The notes: a model not told the origin generated them from the letters alone. 64,000 bases of DNA from Rotaria socialis (GCA_905331475.1 CAJNYU010004617.1:194036-258035), one strand, 5' to 3'; numbered from the stretch's first letter, positions 1 to 13,887 are shown. Numbers and translations: made by a program.

Positions 1-2752
1 TACCAGCGCTGATGCAGATGCGTTTAGAAATAAATTCATGTTCATTCGTTTGAATAAAAAGACAAACATTACATATCTATCTATTGCTGATTATTCAAAT
101 CAAATTTTGAAAATCAAATTTGGTTTTTATATGAACACTTTCCAATTAATTAATGGTTTGTATTTGTAATTTAATCGAATCAATCTGTCACACATTTATC
201 TTCATTTACTAACAATATGTTATTTCTTTTTCTAAAAAGATAATCTCTACCATGAATATAATTCGTAATTGTAGTAAGAGCTCTTACATTTACTATGAGT
301 TATAGAAGATGAAGAAGAAGAAAATCACATTATTGATTGACAATATTTATCACTTCTATGTAAATCTTTGCCTATAGGAAATAGAACAATGTAATATTTG
401 TTTTCTTTAACATGTGACTAGATATATTAACTAAACATAAACGTATGAATAATGCGCCAAGAATAAATCAGCAAACCAATTGATGAAAATTACCGAATTG
501 GTTTTTTCGAAGTAATGGAAAAATTTCCAAGTGATTAAAATTACTCTTTAACAGTTTTCGGAAACACTGAATAACAACATTGATCTAATTATGTTGAAAA
601 TTGATAGTTTCATGCACTAAATAAACTTCATGCACATGTACTCTGTTGAATAATGCTATTTTACATTTATATAAACGAACTAATATCCTCTACGTTTATA
701 TATATATATATATATATGGCATATTTAGTCATGTTACTCGTTTCAAATATAATCATACATGAATTTCTATGAATATAACTATCCAATGCCTATTTTATAT
801 GCAATCAGCTGCTTTACTCGAATAGACGTTCTTGAGAAAATGTTAACAAAATGGTTGATTAGATACAGCAAGTATAAAATTATCAAGGTAGTGAATCCTG
901 GTTATTGATCATTTTTTTAAATTCAGATTTTAAATATAGCATTATTATACTTTATATTGATACAATGTCATTGAAAAGATTTATTTAACATTTGCTCTCG
1001 TTTTTTTTTCTTTTCATGTCAACATTTTCTATTATTTATTGGTCAAACTAGTTTAGTAGAAATATATTCATTGAAAGAGATTAGCAATTTTTAACATTAT
1101 GATCATTCTTTTTAAAGTTCTCATTACAATAGTGAGAATTAACGGATTTAAATTTTTTCAAAGAGTATTCACTATCTGCACCATAACACTGACTCATTGA
1201 CGGCTAAAAAATTCCCATTGACATTTCCCTTTTCAAATGAAAACAAAACAAAGAAAACTTCTGCTTGTGTTTTAGTGACATTTTGTAATGAGATTCTTTT
1301 TTCCCTATTTTCTTCAAGTGTCTGCAACACTATTTCTATTATCTCACTTGTAGACACATCATGCTGTTAGTAGTTAGGAAGTTGCTGATTATCAGAAAAT
1401 CTCATGGTTTCATTTTTTTTTCTTTTCTTTTAGTTATATATAACATTATCAGAGTTATTTCTAATTTTTCTTCTTCTAATTAGAACTATTATCATTAATA
1501 TTCGTCTAGTGAAATATGTATTATTTATGAAAATAATTATTCTATTTTTATTTATATGACAACACGTTTAGAATTCTATTTTTTTGTTATGAGTATTCAA
1601 AATCAATTATATTCATGAAATAAACTCATTTCAAACAATTAATCTTTTGCTTCATAATACAAATAAGATTATATATATATTTGGGTTTAAAAGACTGTGA
1701 AAAGTAAAAGATTCGTCAATTTCATGACGATTATTAACTTGAGATTGTCTTAGTAAGTATATTATCGTTTCATTTTTGTGTATCAACATTCGATCATCTA
1801 CCCCCACATGAATATGCTTTTAGATGATAAGACCACGTCTTGCATAGATTGACAAAAGTCATGAGAGGTGAGATATCAGTAAATGTCAACCATGCTCTGC
1901 ATATTTATACGTCTGCTATAGAATAAGATCAATATTAAAATTATAGGCGACTATGACGACAAGAGCACGTGTCAAGCCAAGAAAAGCGTCAAGTAAGTAA
2001 AAATCGAATTATAAGACTTATGTGGCTGTAAAAAATATAATCAAATATATATATATATATATATATAAGAAAAAAGAAACGATAGATAATCAACGGAGAA
2101 TGCACATCTGCTAAGAAAGAGTGTCTGCAAGTATAGTCTTCGATAAACATGCTTGTTTATTGGTAAGCAGTCTGAATGTTTTTGCTTTTTTTCCTTCTCT
2201 CTCTGTCTCTTTTTTTTTCTTCACCAACACAAGGTGTATTTAATAAATGTGCGTATGCTGTAGTCAAAAAAGAAAAAAGAAAACAGCAAGCGAAAGAAGC
2301 CTAGCAGCAACGATGGCGATGCATTAAGACTGAAATCTAAATAAATCTTTTTGCAATCACTACATATTACCGGTTACCTTCATAATTTTCACGTCATGCG
2401 ACCGAATGAAAAATAAAAACACGCAAATAAACGACGAGAAAAAAGGTAAGACAGGATTCGTCAGTCAAGATTTGATTCTTTCCTTTTATAATATAAACAT
2501 ACCTTTAACGAGCAATAATCATTTTGGTTTTGATTTATTATAATGAACAAAAGATTTTAGTTTAAAAACTAAAACAAAATAATATTAGAGGTTATGTTGA
2601 AGATATGAACATGTATAATTTATTCGAGTTAACGAGAACCAACATCTATACTATTAATATTGACAGAGTATTCGTTCTATTTTAATATTCTCTTTATAAA
2701 ACAATCAAAATATTTGAAAAATGCGAGTCTTATGTATTTGCTTGAATATCTC
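1..2752. other. AT-rich non-coding stretch
   Basis: No gene seen. It holds a short TA microsatellite near 698-718 and another near 2046-2066. A tiny ATG-led ORF near 1952 ends at a good GTAAGT donor, but no downstream exon could be tied to it. Confidence 0.5.
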
Positions 2753-3272
2753 TTTTTGTGTACTCAAAAAGTGAGTACACTAGAATCGGCCAGTGTGTCC
2801 GGCCGTAGGCACGATAACTTTCGAAAGGAGAGTCAGATCGTGATGAAATTTTCCACACAGGTCAATCTCATGAATATCTCGGTCGAGTTCGAAGATGAGA
2901 AGGATCCGTCAAGAAATGGTTGAGTTATCGAAAAAATTGTCATTTTTGACCAAACCATCCCTCAGGAGGGGTACAAAGATTTTTTTTCAAAAAACAAATT
3001 TTTCTCAGAATTATTCATAACATATATAAATCGACTCAGTTTTTAACGCTGATTCCGAATCTGAGATTAGTTTTGAACTAAAACGTAGCTTTCTAATGAA
3101 ACATCGCCTGAAAAACGTTTCGAAATGCACAAAAATTGCATCCAGAAATCAAATTGCCTAGTTTCTCATGATAATTTTGGTGTTCAAACATTCTAGAATG
3201 ACTCATATGTCCTATGCACTTTTTGCAGTACACATAACTCTCGGATAAGATCCGAAGTTTCCACATTTATTT
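2753..3272 (+). repeat. Dispersed repeat, copy 1 (~515 bp)
   Basis: This block matches, as reverse complement, the block at about 61510-62030, with scattered substitutions throughout. One end carries a near-palindrome (TGTACTCAAAAAGTGAGTACA, with one base breaking the symmetry) and the other a small hairpin (TCGGAT-loop-ATCCGA). It is more GC-rich than its surroundings. The ORF reading into it is not conserved as protein. Family not assigned: the hairpin ends suggest a short non-autonomous element, but no target-site duplication was established. Confidence 0.75.
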
Positions 3273-4205
3273 CCCTATAAGGTAGAGTTAACACATTCCA
3301 ATTATTAAGATCTATCAAATACAAATGATGAGCACATGAAAGTTCTTTTTTATCTGTTATATTATTGCGATCGTAATTGAAATCTTTCTTTAATTTTATT
3401 TGTGCATTTTAGATTTAAAAAAAAGAAATGAATGAACACCTTGAAAAGAATAAGATTCAATATTTATTAATAGAATAATTAATATCTGATAGTGTTTATA
3501 ATAGAATATAGAATGAACCTTCGAGAAACTAAATAAACAGAATAGAAAGTATGCGAAAATAGCCATGATGAATCCACACGTCTATTTTTCATATTTAATG
3601 ACACCAAAGAGAACGAAAATGTCATGAGTATGCTTTCGTCATTCAATTATTTAGCTGGAAAAATATGAAAATAAAAAAGAAACGAAGTCATTTTTTCTTC
3701 TATAATAAAAAGAAAATGCATATGCGAAAACACAGAACGGAAGAAACATCAGCTTATGTCTATAGTAAAGAATACTTCTAACGTAAGTTTCTTATATTTT
3801 CATAGATACAGGTATAAACATAAACAATAGTTCTACTTAGTTCTTTTGAATAATATTTGAATGATAAAAAGATGTATTCAAGCATTAGTTAAACAAACAT
3901 GAAAGTAATATTCTTGTGCTTAGCATATTGCTTTAAAAAACGCTCTAATCATTTCAGTTTTTTGTTATTTCTTATTATGAGAAAAAAAAGACGGGATCAA
4001 TATTTTATAGCCAATATTTTGAAAACATTGACACAGACAATCATACTCATTAAGAATAATCAAATGACAAGTTATCTATAGGAAGGAAAAAGCCAACAAA
4101 ATAAATCAATAACATGTCAGAAAAGAAAAGAAATGCATTTATACTCCTTGTTTATCTTTTAGATATGAAAAAATAAAATATTTTTCTCAAATGCAACAAT
4201 AAAAA
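3273..4205. other. Non-coding stretch upstream of the PKD gene
   Basis: AT-rich and without recognisable coding potential. It should hold the promoter and 5' UTR of the kinase gene that starts at 4206, but no clear motif was seen. Confidence 0.4.
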
Positions 4206-7200
4206 ATGGAGGCACGACAAATATCTCAAGAATTAATATTTATTTGTTTAAAATTTGGTATAACTTATCAATCAATTCAAGTCGACAAAGCAAATCCTAA
4301 TATCCTGAGTGAGCTTCATAAACAAGCAGTAGAAATCGTATCAAAAACTATTGGTAGCCTTGAAGTTAACAATCATCGTCACGATATAAAATTATTTCTT
4401 ATATCACCTGATCATCAACCACCAAATTTAAAATTAATAACACGCTCAACTGATATAACACCAACATGTTTCATCGAAATAATTATATGGCGTCCAGGCC
4501 AAGAAACAGTAATTCCGCCGCGTGATCATATGCTGGTTGAATACAATTATAAAAAGCCAACATATTGTTCGGCTTGTGATTATTTTATGTGGGGTTTAAT
4601 AAAACAAGTATGTATTACTGTTATTATTTACTTCGAATGAATCAACATCTTCGTTTTCTTTCATTACAAAAAAAAATAAATAAATTAGGGTAAACGATGT
4701 AAAACGTGTCGACGTAACTATCATCATCAATGTGCTGAACATTTACCAGCTGACTGTCCCGGTCCACGTACAAGGCGAGGCTCATCCATGAGTCATACAT
4801 CATCAAGTTCGACACTTAGCTCAATGTCACAAGCGCAAGTATTTACAGATCAAGATCTAATAAGTGTATCTCAGACTTCATCAAAACGAACAAAAATTGG
4901 AAAATTCCTCAATTCTGCAATCTCTAAACATTCACATAGTTCTGGCGCATCAACTATATCAACGAATTCCACTTCATCAAAATCAACAAGAGGAGTATTA
5001 CAAAATTCAAATAAAAATAATGATGACCAAAGTGCTTCGTTAAACAATGCAGACGCACCAGTAGTACCAAGTTTGTCAGCAACTCATGCTAATAAGAATG
5101 GACGTTCGTCACAAGATCAAAATTTGAAAGCAAATATTCGACCTTCCGTAACATCACAATTGTACATTAAACCAAATCAACGAAAAGATTTCAAATTAAC
5201 AAATGTTCATGAAAAAGATGGTATTTGGTTAGCAACAGGACAATTTGGACGAGAAAGTCGACACAGTAAACGTACAGAAATATCGTACGATAAGAAGAAA
5301 TTTCGATTCATACAAAAAGATGAAAATGGAGTTAAACATGATTTTGAAATACAAGCATCAGAAATTGAAGGTAAAACTTAGAAAGAAAGAGAAAAAAACA
5401 GAATTTCCAATAGAAATCATATTTTGGAAAAATTTGATCTATCTGTAAACAAAACAAATTCAACTCATTGAACAAAATTTCTTTACGTTAAAGAAATTAA
5501 TTATCTTCTATTCTTACTAATACTGCATGTTTATGTTTCATCTTTTAGATTTTCGATATCAAATATCATCAAATTCGGTTTTCAATGGTTCCCAATTTCT
5601 TGATAGTATATCCGGGGCACCACCATCTCAAGTTGTAGTCTATCAAAAATTAGCTTGTCTACTTCTCGATACAATAAATGAAGCTGTTCAATCCACAAAA
5701 GATCATAGAGCACGTTCATCATTTAAAATGGTTCGTGGAACAGAAAATGATACAAAAGATTTTGCAGATCTATATGATATGAACGAAAAAGAAATTCTTG
5801 GTATGGGACGTTTCGGTATGGTATTTGGTGGTACCATGCGTAAAAATGGTGTATGTGTTGCTATAAAAAAGATTCAAACAACACAATGTACACAAAAAGA
5901 TCGAGAAAATATCGAACAAGAAGCTGCTTATTTGTTTCAATTAAATCATCCAGGTTGGTTTTATTTTAAAGAAAAGAAGAAAAAATCTATAAAAATTTCT
6001 TTTCCATTTTTAGGTATTCTTAAATTCGAAGGTATATTTGATTTTGAACAACATATACTGTTGGTAACTGAACGATTAGATACTGATATGTTAAACTATA
6101 TCCTTTCGAATACAAATCCAAAATCTCGTCTCAGTGAAGATGCTACAAGATTTCTCGCTTTTCAGCTTGTTGCTGCTATTCGATATCTACATTTCAAAAA
6201 TATTGCGTAAAAATAATGAATTCTAATTGTTTTTCGAAATCTAAACTATGTTTTTATGTTTCTTAATATTCTCTGATAGTCATTGTGATTTGAAACCTGA
6301 TAATGTTTTAATCAACATATTTCCTGATGGTATAGTGCATTTAAAAGTTGGTATGTATTCTTCTATTGATAACTAATATCACTTGAATCTATTTAAAATA
6401 TTGTTGAACTATCATTGTCGAAACCAAAATTCAGAATGTAATATCGATTTGTCGACATATTTCTCTGATGCAATTCAAACATAAATTAAATCAGCATTTC
6501 AAATGATCTTTTATTAACGATACTAATAATAGTATAATTCAGAAAGTTTGAAATAGCTGTTATTCTTCGATAAAAATTCTGTTGACTTGAATAACTTAAT
6601 GATAATTTTTTGAAGAATTATTATGAACTAGTATTTATTTCAATATACTTCCTTGTAGGCGATTTTGGCTACGCTCGAACAATTCATGAACATTCATTAC
6701 GTTATACGAAAGTTGGCACTATTGCTTATTTACCACCTGAGGTATCTCTTGATCAGTGGCGTCGTGCTAAAGGTTACAATAAGACTGTTGAGTATGTTTT
6801 CATATTTTATAAAGTAAAAATTTATTACAACCTTAATGTTTACTGTTCCAGTATGTGGGCTATTGGTGTAATTGTATTTGTCAGTATAACTGGCTATTTT
6901 CCATTTCATGAAGAGATGGATATAATGCCACAGCTTGATAATATTCCAAAATTATTTCAAGATGAAATATTTAGCCATGTAACAGAAGAATTAAAAGATT
7001 TATTGCGTTGTCGTCTATTAGTGCCGGATGCTGGCCATCGCATGCATTCGGCAGGTGTCATCTATCATGATTGGTTTCAGAAATCTCGTAATTTACTTGG
7101 ATTATGTCGACAGCTAGAAGAGTGTTTAGAGAAAAAATGGTTGACTTTATTTTTTGAAGAAGTTGAGTCAACTGTGCCAATTCCATTTGCAACTGTTGAA

Positions 7201-7218
7201 GAAAGTGACAGTAGTTAA
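4206..7218 (+). CDS. Protein kinase D-like Ser/Thr kinase, single C1 domain
   Basis: Seven exons join in phase: 4206-4607, 4689-5370, 5549-5953, 6014-6206, 6280-6350, 6659-6791 and 6852-7218, giving 750 residues. Residues 108-157 form a canonical C1 zinc finger (H-x12-C-x2-C-x13-C-x2-C-x4-H-x2-C-x7-C), expected to bind diacylglycerol at membranes. The N-terminal ~100 residues resemble the PKD ubiquitin-like region. A Ser/Thr-rich linker follows, then a stretch at about 320-430 that may be a degenerate PH domain. The kinase domain spans about 440-700 and has the glycine loop GMGRFG, the lysine in VAIKK, HCDLKPDN near 561, and DFG. The activation loop keeps Ser in HSLRYT, but the usual second Ser is Thr, and APE reads PPE. 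PKDs normally have two C1 domains; only one is visible here. The start ATG has an A-rich context. PKD subfamily is well supported, the orthologue is not. Confidence 0.88.
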
Positions 7219-9022
7219 TTATTGAAAAATGATATGGAAAGACAACAGACAGCCTAGTCATCTGTAACAGCATACAATTGCAAACAAAATAAACTAGCAC
7301 ACTGATCTATCTGAACTATTGAACGTAATAGTGATTCTATGTATTATTATTAATACTCATTCGTTTTTTTTTTCGGGAACAATTACATTTTTTTCATTTT
7401 ATTTGTTTTTTCTCAATAATGACGCCGATAAGGAAATTTAAGTTGAGTTTCTTTTGTAAAAAAAAACGTTTTTTACAGTGTTAAATAAAAACTAATAAAT
7501 AATTATTTCTACATGAGTTGATTGGATGGATGATGATACTTGATTAATTATACATCTGATGAAATTTTATCTCTTGAATAGTTTTAGCTTCGGATGAAAA
7601 AACAAAGGAATTCTTTGCTGACAACAACATTATCATGATATTTTGAAATTATTAACTTAACTAACGTCTGAAGATAAGTATTCATTGAAATTATTTTTAC
7701 GGCATTCGTACTTTTCTTCCACATAATTAACATCGAGGCTAATTCACTTGAGTTTTTGATTAAAACCGTCAACACTGCTTTACGTCGAGATTACTCATTC
7801 CTGAAGATAATCTTTCACAGGATCCAGATGAGTAAAAGAATTACAATATTTGAATTTGGCTACTCAGCTTTTTCTTGTTTCAAATCTCTTGAAGATATGA
7901 CATTACTAAAAATAAAATTTTGTTGTTTCTTAGCTTTGGCAAAGCTATGAATAGTTCATAACAGAGATTACCTGAATAAATTATGAACCATCTCAGTTAT
8001 TTTAACTAGTGTTGTCTAGTGTTACATGAATAATGATAAGATTTCTGATACTCATATTCAAATGAAAATTATCTTTTAAAGTGCATTATTAAGGAGTACT
8101 GCTTTTCATCAAAAAAGTACTCATTTACGCATTTATTTATTTATTTATTTATTAATCAATCATAATTCACCGTTTGAAAAAAAACAGTTCTTAGCATGGG
8201 AATTGTTTTACTGTTTGTCAAAATAATTAAACATAACGAAGGAACATGATGGCGGTTATTATTTTAGATCGTATTTTTCAAGGCAGAAAATCTATGTAGT
8301 AATCAAGAGCTGGCAAAAAATAATAAAAAAATGCCAATTATCCTCTCCATTATTTTTTTCCACTTTTTTTTACATCATTAGCAATGGAATAACATGATAA
8401 GTCTTGATCCCGACTGTCAACATTCAATCATACCGGAAGAGCCATTCTTTTTAGAAGAGGATTACTTTCACTTCAAATATCACACAACGGGATAGTATTT
8501 CTAGATTTTGATAGTAAGAAATTGTTGTTTCTTTGAAACTAAACATGATTTTCGGAATTCCCATACAACAATAAATCTACGGTTTACGTACGGATACAAT
8601 TTTCTTTAGAATTCTTGCACAACAACTATGGAGTTTCCTATGTAACTATTTCTCTGTGTGAATACTAAACTTCATATTGTTTGTTTGCTAAATTAGAAAA
8701 CAATAGTCGGTTCGTCTAGTATTTTGGATGAGAATGATTAATGTTTTTTTCTAACACAGAAAATTCGCATAACAGTCTCTCTTGTCACATTATTCGGAAT
8801 CAAATAATTAGTAGTTCATCAAAAGAATCACTGATGCTAGTTGGATGATGCAATACCTAAGAAAAGTACTATTTAATTTTTGCCTCAAGAAATATTAACA
8901 TCAGCTACTAACACTGGCCCAGTTGGGAACGGTAGTTGCTCATATCATCTTTTGTTAGACGAACAAAAACTCACTATCTTGTTTATGTTACTTAATACAA
9001 TAGTTTAGAAATATTACGATCG
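7219..9022. other. Intergenic stretch after the PKD gene
   Basis: Presumed 3' UTR then non-coding AT-rich DNA, with a TTTA repeat near 8134-8152. Short ORFs on both strands show no recognisable domain. Confidence 0.4.
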
Positions 9023-9868
9023 ATATGGTGTCGATTGAGCGAAAATTATAATAGCGAAAGGTATTTTCAGCGAAAAAAAAGCGCGAAAATTATAATAGCG
9101 AAAAAAAATGAGCGAAAATAAAAACTGCGAAAAGTAAAACAGCGAAAACCCGAAGTGGTTTTATTAGCAAAAAGAGCGACTGTAGAAATTACAGAAATCT
9201 TTTCTGGACAAAATTCGATTGTTTGTTTGACGATGAATCATCATGCTGATGTGTCTGCATATATGACCGCACTTGTCCGTTTCACTCTTCTCAACGTGTT
9301 AATCTATTATATTCTTTTTTTTTCGATATATATAATCGTCCGTAATTGATGTTGCATAGTTCATTCATTTAGTCCATTTCACTCACCAGTGATGACTGAC
9401 CCGACAATACTCTCTTTTACCATTTCAAATCGAGGGAAACGAATGCTTATTTATTCAGGATATGTTTACCGACTAAAAAAGTCCACAAAAACTGTTAAGT
9501 ACTGAGTTTGTCAATCAAATAGCTGTGCAGCGAATGTTCATACCAATGCAAGTGATCAATTCGTTAAAGCTAATGGGCAACATCAACATTTGCCCACACC
9601 CACACACACCCTTCAAATACTTTATTTCTAAATCGGTAGTTTTTTATATCATTTGATGCTCATGTATTACATTTCTTTTAAATTTAAAAAACACATTATT
9701 TTTCATGTTAACTTAAACTGAAGATTTCTCTATTTTACACTTCTCTGTTTTACCCTTCACAATTCGCTCAAAAACTTTTCGCTCAAAATTTTTTCGCTAT
9801 TTTGTTCGCTGAAAAATTTTCGCTCAAAATTTTTCGCTAAAACGTTTTTCGCTGATTTACCACCATAC
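9023..9868. mobile_element. Decayed Mutator-like (MULE) element with FLYWCH remnant
   Basis: The left end (TATGGTG then several GCGAAAA units, to about 9150) is mirrored by the right end (several TTTTCGC units from about 9765, then CACCATAC). The element is therefore about 850 bp with repeat-rich inverted ends. Inside, a + strand ORF from ATG 9393 reads as a FLYWCH zinc finger: GKRMLIYSGYVYRLKK, then a Tyr followed by TGA at 9503-9505 where the family has Trp, then VCQSNSCAANVH and a GQHQH ending. FLYWCH domains often accompany MULE transposases. The stop at the Trp codon and the absence of a transposase core indicate a dead internal-deletion copy. Confidence 0.65.
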
Positions 9869-10923
9869 CCAATTTTTGACTTATGCTGATTGCAAAATGA
9901 ATAGTTTCGTCGACATCGAATTGTGGAAGCTTCTAAAAAGATCTTTCATCATAATTTTACTACAATATTTTTTTTCCTTTTTAAATAGTTTCCATCCTTT
10001 GAATTTACATGTATAATTTTGTTAAAAAAGAAATTGACTTAAAATTGTAACAAGTCAAATTTGTAGGATAATCATTCACATGCGACCCATTAGTGTCGAG
10101 CTTCTGAATTAAATTTAACAACAAAAGCTCGCTTTCAAACAGGTGACTAATAAATGTTTAATATTATTACTTACGTTTGTATGTCTTCTGGCATTCAGTG
10201 TTTGAATAATTCGGACACAACGATATTCATATATTGCTGACACATGTAAATCTGGTACTCGCATAAAAGCACCGAGTTTAAATACTAGACACAAGAAAAA
10301 AATAGGACACGAGCTGTCTCAATAGTGGTCGACAGCTGACCGTCCGTTTTTAATTATGTGTGTCGATCGATAATAAACTTCCGTGTTCTCTTACGTTTTT
10401 TTCCTTATACATCAAAATCACTCATTCAAAAAACTAAACGATAAGCACATTGATACATTTACAAACTGCGTCAACAATTCGGTCCAATAAATAACACAAG
10501 TAGAAAAATGAATTTACTAAAGTAATAAGAGAAAATACGACCAAGAAAGAGACACATCTGGTACCAAATATTAGAAATTGTCACTCTTATTTTTATATAC
10601 AACATTCGCTGGCATCTCATTGGCTGAAAAAAAACATTGAAGTATATATGAAAGGTTTTATGAGATTTCGAATATATTATCATCATGCTCGATTAGGAAA
10701 CTGCACTCATAAAACATGATTTTATTTTTTCTCAAAGAAAACTCTGTCGAATTGTTATTCAGAATGCATTATAGTTAAAATTGTTTTATCAAAATACGAT
10801 TTAAGAATCAAATACGAAAATCTAAAAGAAATGTCCTATCGGCATACAATAATTTACAAGCGATGCACCGACTGCAGAAATATATTATAAATTAATATCA
10901 TTTCTTAAAAATACACAGGAGTT
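9869..10923. other. Non-coding stretch between the MULE remnant and CK1
   Basis: No gene recognised. The final few hundred bases are probably the 3' UTR of the CK1 gene, which is transcribed leftward. Confidence 0.4.
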
Positions 10924-12496
10924 TTAAATTTTTATATTTGACTGAGTTCCGTCATTTTTAAGTATAGGCGGTGCTCGATTACTTGTCGATATTGATGTTG
11001 ATTCACGTCGAAAACGAATCTGATTCCAATCATAGACATAATCACGTACAAAACCGTGTCTTACAAAAAGATCATCAAATAATTCTAATAAATATTGATA
11101 ATTGGGCTCATCAGTAAATTCAAGATTACGACAATATTTTAAATAAGTTGAAAACTCAATTGGCATATTTATACAAAGTGATTCTACTGATGTATGAAGT
11201 TTTCGTTCACATATTTTTTCATATTTAGCCGATTTAGCTGCTGCTTTAAGACCTTGCCATGGTAAACCTTTAAAGGAAATCTTATTTTACCGAATAAAAC
11301 ACAAAATTTGATACTAACGTCCTTCATAAAGATAGACAAGAACATAGCCAAGTGCTTCGAGATCATCACGTCTTGATTGTTCTTTGCCAAGATGAGAATT
11401 AATTGAAGCATATCGTGGTGTACCTGTCAGACCTTTGCCTTCACGATACAAAATATGACGTCGTGTTTTAGAATCAATATATCGTTTCGAAAGACCAAAA
11501 TCAATTAAATACAAACGATGTGACCAAGCAAAAACTCCCATAAGGAAATTATCAGGTTTCAAACTAAATATGCGTTTGTTTTGTTTTACTTGAAACAACG
11601 AAAGCATTCGCCTATAAACTTACTCACGATGCAGAAATGTACGTGAATGAATATGTTGTAAACTAAAACATACTCATGAAACGAAAGCAAAAAACAACCA
11701 CAACAACAACATCCTACCGTTTAAGCATTTGTTCAGCAAGTAGAAGAACAGTTTTAAGTGAAAATGATCGACGACAATAACATAAAAGATCTTCAATACT
11801 TGGACCTAATTTCTCCATTACTAATACATTATAATCATCGATTTCACCATACCTTGAAAATAAAATACGATGTCAAATTTTGTAGAAATAGTGAGTGAAA
11901 GTTTCAAAAGCAAGCTTTCGTGTGGCTCTTCATTACGGAGACCCGTAATTAAAATTTGTTTTCACTAATTAGAGATCACTGTAATTAGGGTTCTATGTCT
12001 CTCAATACCGTTACAGATATAACTATAAAAAAAAACCCGTAAATTCCCTATTAATTGGAGATCTTAGAAATAAGGCGGATTTTTACGAAAGATTTTCATG
12101 TCACCTATGTTTTCATTGGCTTCATGATATGCGTGAGTTCTACACTTTAGTCCCAAAGGAGCTGCACTCCTACACTAACCAAAATATTTTAGGAATACCA
12201 GTTCCTGAAATCAGTTTTAAAACTCGTGCTTCATATTCTAATTGTGGATATTGAAGAGAATGAGATTCAAATTTCACAGCCACTTGTTCATGTGTATGGA
12301 TATCATCTGCTTCAAATATATGTCCGAATGAACCCGAACCAATCAATGTTGTTACACGATATCGATTGATAACTAGTAACGGAACTTGAGGTTGTTCATT
12401 TGTTGATGATGTTGGACGTGAAGCACGCACTATTTTGCCGGATGGTTGATGAGTAGCAATAGGTAGTGCGGGACCTTCAGCTCGAGACATAGTCAA
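10924..12496 (-). CDS. Casein kinase 1 (alpha-like)
   Basis: Five exons in phase: 12180-12496, 11718-11852, 11624-11662, 11319-11563 and 10924-11267, giving 359 residues. It is a Ser/Thr kinase of the CK1 family, which acts in Wnt, clock and trafficking pathways on primed or acidic substrates. Visible motifs in order: glycine loop [12 protein letters not shown], lysine in VAVKFE, catalytic loop [12 protein letters not shown] (its HRD split by an intron), DFGLSKRY, and the CK1 hallmark [17 protein letters not shown] with LPWQGLKAA. The kinase lobe starts near residue 45 after a short low-complexity N-terminus, and there is only a short tail after the YDWNQIR end of the domain, as in CK1 alpha. 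The first intron is about 330 bp, longer than its neighbours; the tiny third exon is 39 nt. All catalytic residues are present, so it should be active. Confidence 0.93.
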
Positions 12497-13887
12497 ATAA
12501 AACGAATTCTTATTCTATCAATCCATTATAGTATGATGATGAAAACACAAACGATAACGTCAAAGAAAAGAAAAGTGACGCGCTCAATTGAATAAATATT
12601 ATCTCTTTTTTTTTTGAATGATAATTTAGTAAACTTAGCAAGTAACACAATCCAATCAATGTTAAAAACTCATAATTTAACTAAAAAAGCTCAAGCATAA
12701 ACTCGATGGAAAAATAAAGAATCCTTTTTCAAAGATGTGAAATAGAATGGTCTTTTTTTTAATTGAAAATATACGTGTATATTACTTAAATAAATCCAAG
12801 AGTATTTCCTAATTGAAAATTTAACTATATTTAATTTTGCTACTATTCGGATTATATAATTCGTTATTTTTTCACTCAACCAAATTTTTCGTAAAAACTC
12901 GAGTTTGGTTAAGTAAAATCAACTAAATAATTCAAAATTATAGAAATTCTATTTCCATAATTTTCCGACAAGAATAACCATTCAAATAACTTATCTAAAT
13001 GAAATTAGTTATTTCGTGTGTGTGATGTACTTGACAAAGTCTCTATCAATAATATTAAAGAATAATTCGTCCAAGACTAATGGATTGAAAAATGATAGTT
13101 TCTCTTATTCAAGTACGAGACAGTATGTATATCCGAGAGAGGTTTCAACTCAAGCAAGCGTCTCAATTTTGTTTTGGCTCTTTGCAAAGTTTCTCTATGA
13201 AGAGAATCAAAGGAATATATCAGTTAATTGTAACGGAGAGACTGGCAGTCTTAGATGTAATCCGGGAACAACTCCGCTCTCATTGGTATTGTCCGTACTT
13301 ATATTGACACTTGATGAAACAGTAATTTCAAATCAAGTTTAATCCTTATTCAATGTTGGATCTGGTTTCATTATAAGTTAAATTTGATTCGAGTCAGATT
13401 TTATGTTGAAAACGTTATTGTAGAAACATTGATTTATTTAGATGTCTTCAGTTTTAAGAGTTCTACTAAAACCAGATGCAGTCGAACTTAAATGGTATTT
13501 TTGCAAAATGTTGTATATTCTAAGAAGTAGATTTAGCGAATCCCTAGTCACGCTCTAGATTAAAAATTGAATCAAATATTTAACTAATTATTTTCAATAA
13601 ATTCAAATCCTTCTATCGCTGACATAAAGGGATATGCGAAAAATTTGATCATCCGGTAGAAATTGCTATTGCTTCGATATCACAATCATCGAAAAGTCGT
13701 CATAGTTTCGATTTTTTTTCTTTTGAAGTTATTTATAATAATTCATATACGAAGGCACCTAGAGTAATCATTTTGAAATTCGAATCATCCATTTTTATTG
13801 AGACATATAGCTGCGCTCTTTAGTTTTGTTTGCACAAAAAACATATATATATATATATACAATTGTGTATTCAAGAAAAAAGAAATT
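12497..13887. other. Intergenic stretch with no clear gene
   Basis: Upstream region of the CK1 gene followed by AT-rich DNA. Two overlapping + strand ORFs at about 13016-13342 show no family resemblance and are not called. A short TA repeat lies near 13842-13858. Confidence 0.4.

Noticed and set aside
1952-1992. ATG-led mini exon (MTTRARVKPRKAS) ending at GTAAGT
   Set aside because: No following exon found on the + strand and the PKD gene has its own start; probably chance.
2660-2923. 87-codon + strand ORF running into the dispersed repeat
   Set aside because: The frame is not preserved in the inverted copy at 61510-62032 and shows no domain; it is a by-product of the repeat.
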